Below the pieces are notes generated by a model. The model made no database searches. It was given only the letters and a program-made list of their open reading frames with translations, and was not told the DNA's origin. A program made the position numbers and the translations under genes. A stretch of DNA of 5,801 nt from Desulfonatronovibrio sp046496945 (GTDB taxonomy: Bacteria > Desulfobacterota > Desulfovibrionia > Desulfovibrionales > Desulfonatronovibrionaceae), in contig JAWOGL010000141.1 in assembly GCA_046496945.1 (NCBI GenBank), positions 1 to 5,801 on the forward strand, written 5' to 3'. Positions 5,702 through 5,801 of the stretch are shown piece by piece. How positions within the stretch are numbered: position 1 is the first letter of the stretch; each line of letters starts with the position of its first letter.

Positions 5702-5801
5702 ATGAAAAACATTTGCAAATTACTTTCAAGCGCTGTCTTTCTGACTTTTCTCGCGGCATTGATCATACAGCCTGCCAGGGCCCAGGAAAGCCTGCAGATT
5801 G
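5702..5801 (+). CDS. tolB: TolB N-terminus (signal peptide), gene continues beyond window
   Basis: Only 33 codons are visible. They encode a clear Sec signal peptide: a basic start MKNICK, a hydrophobic core (about 7-22, LLSSAVFLTFLAALII), and a signal-peptidase I site ARA|QE after residue 27. The product is therefore exported to the periplasm. The few mature residues (QESLQI) fit the beginning of TolB but cannot prove it. The assignment rests on the usual tolQ-tolR-tolA-tolB order. TolB is a beta-propeller that links TolA and Pal. A ribosome site AAAAAGG (5691-5697) lies only 4 nt before the ATG. The 72-bp gap after tolA is larger than the others in the cluster and contains two small hairpins. 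Confidence 0.65.
   Translation, partial: MKNICKLLSSAVFLTFLAALIIQPARAQESLQI

Overview
The window carries a stretch of housekeeping genes, all on the + strand, from what looks like a Gram-negative bacterium of the Desulfovibrionales (sulfate-reducer) type. That placement is an inference. It rests on protein style (a TolA with a Pro/Glu-rich linker and TonB-like C-terminus, a DUF151 protein directly behind miaB) and moderate GC. The sequence contains no taxonomic marker such as rRNA.

Layout: (1) 1-1277, miaB, missing only about 19 N-terminal residues at the window edge, overlaps by ATGA a bifunctional-nuclease-family (DUF151) gene at 1274-1771. (2) A 170-bp gap holds a terminator-like hairpin (1862-1911), only 30 bp before a TTG-started PHP-domain phosphoesterase (1942-2592). 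(3) After 100 bp comes a sirtuin (Sir2/CobB type NAD-dependent deacylase, 2693-3454). (4) A 319-bp non-coding gap holds a large, co-centred imperfect palindrome (about 3509-3682). (5) A Tol-Pal cluster follows: tolQ (3774-4469), tolR (4480-4887), a TolA/TonB-like protein (4892-5629) and the beginning of tolB (5702 to the window end).

Function: MiaB modifies the base next to the anticodon of UNN-reading tRNAs. TolQ-TolR form the proton-driven inner-membrane motor that energises TolA, which spans the periplasm to reach TolB/Pal and keeps the outer membrane attached during division. The sirtuin, PHP protein and DUF151 protein have no evident pathway link to these or to each other.

I see no clear undescribed gene system. 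The most noteworthy unexplained signal is the palindromic element between sir2 and tolQ. Next come a short repeat motif recurring on both sides of sir2, and the terminator-like hairpin placed directly before the PHP gene.
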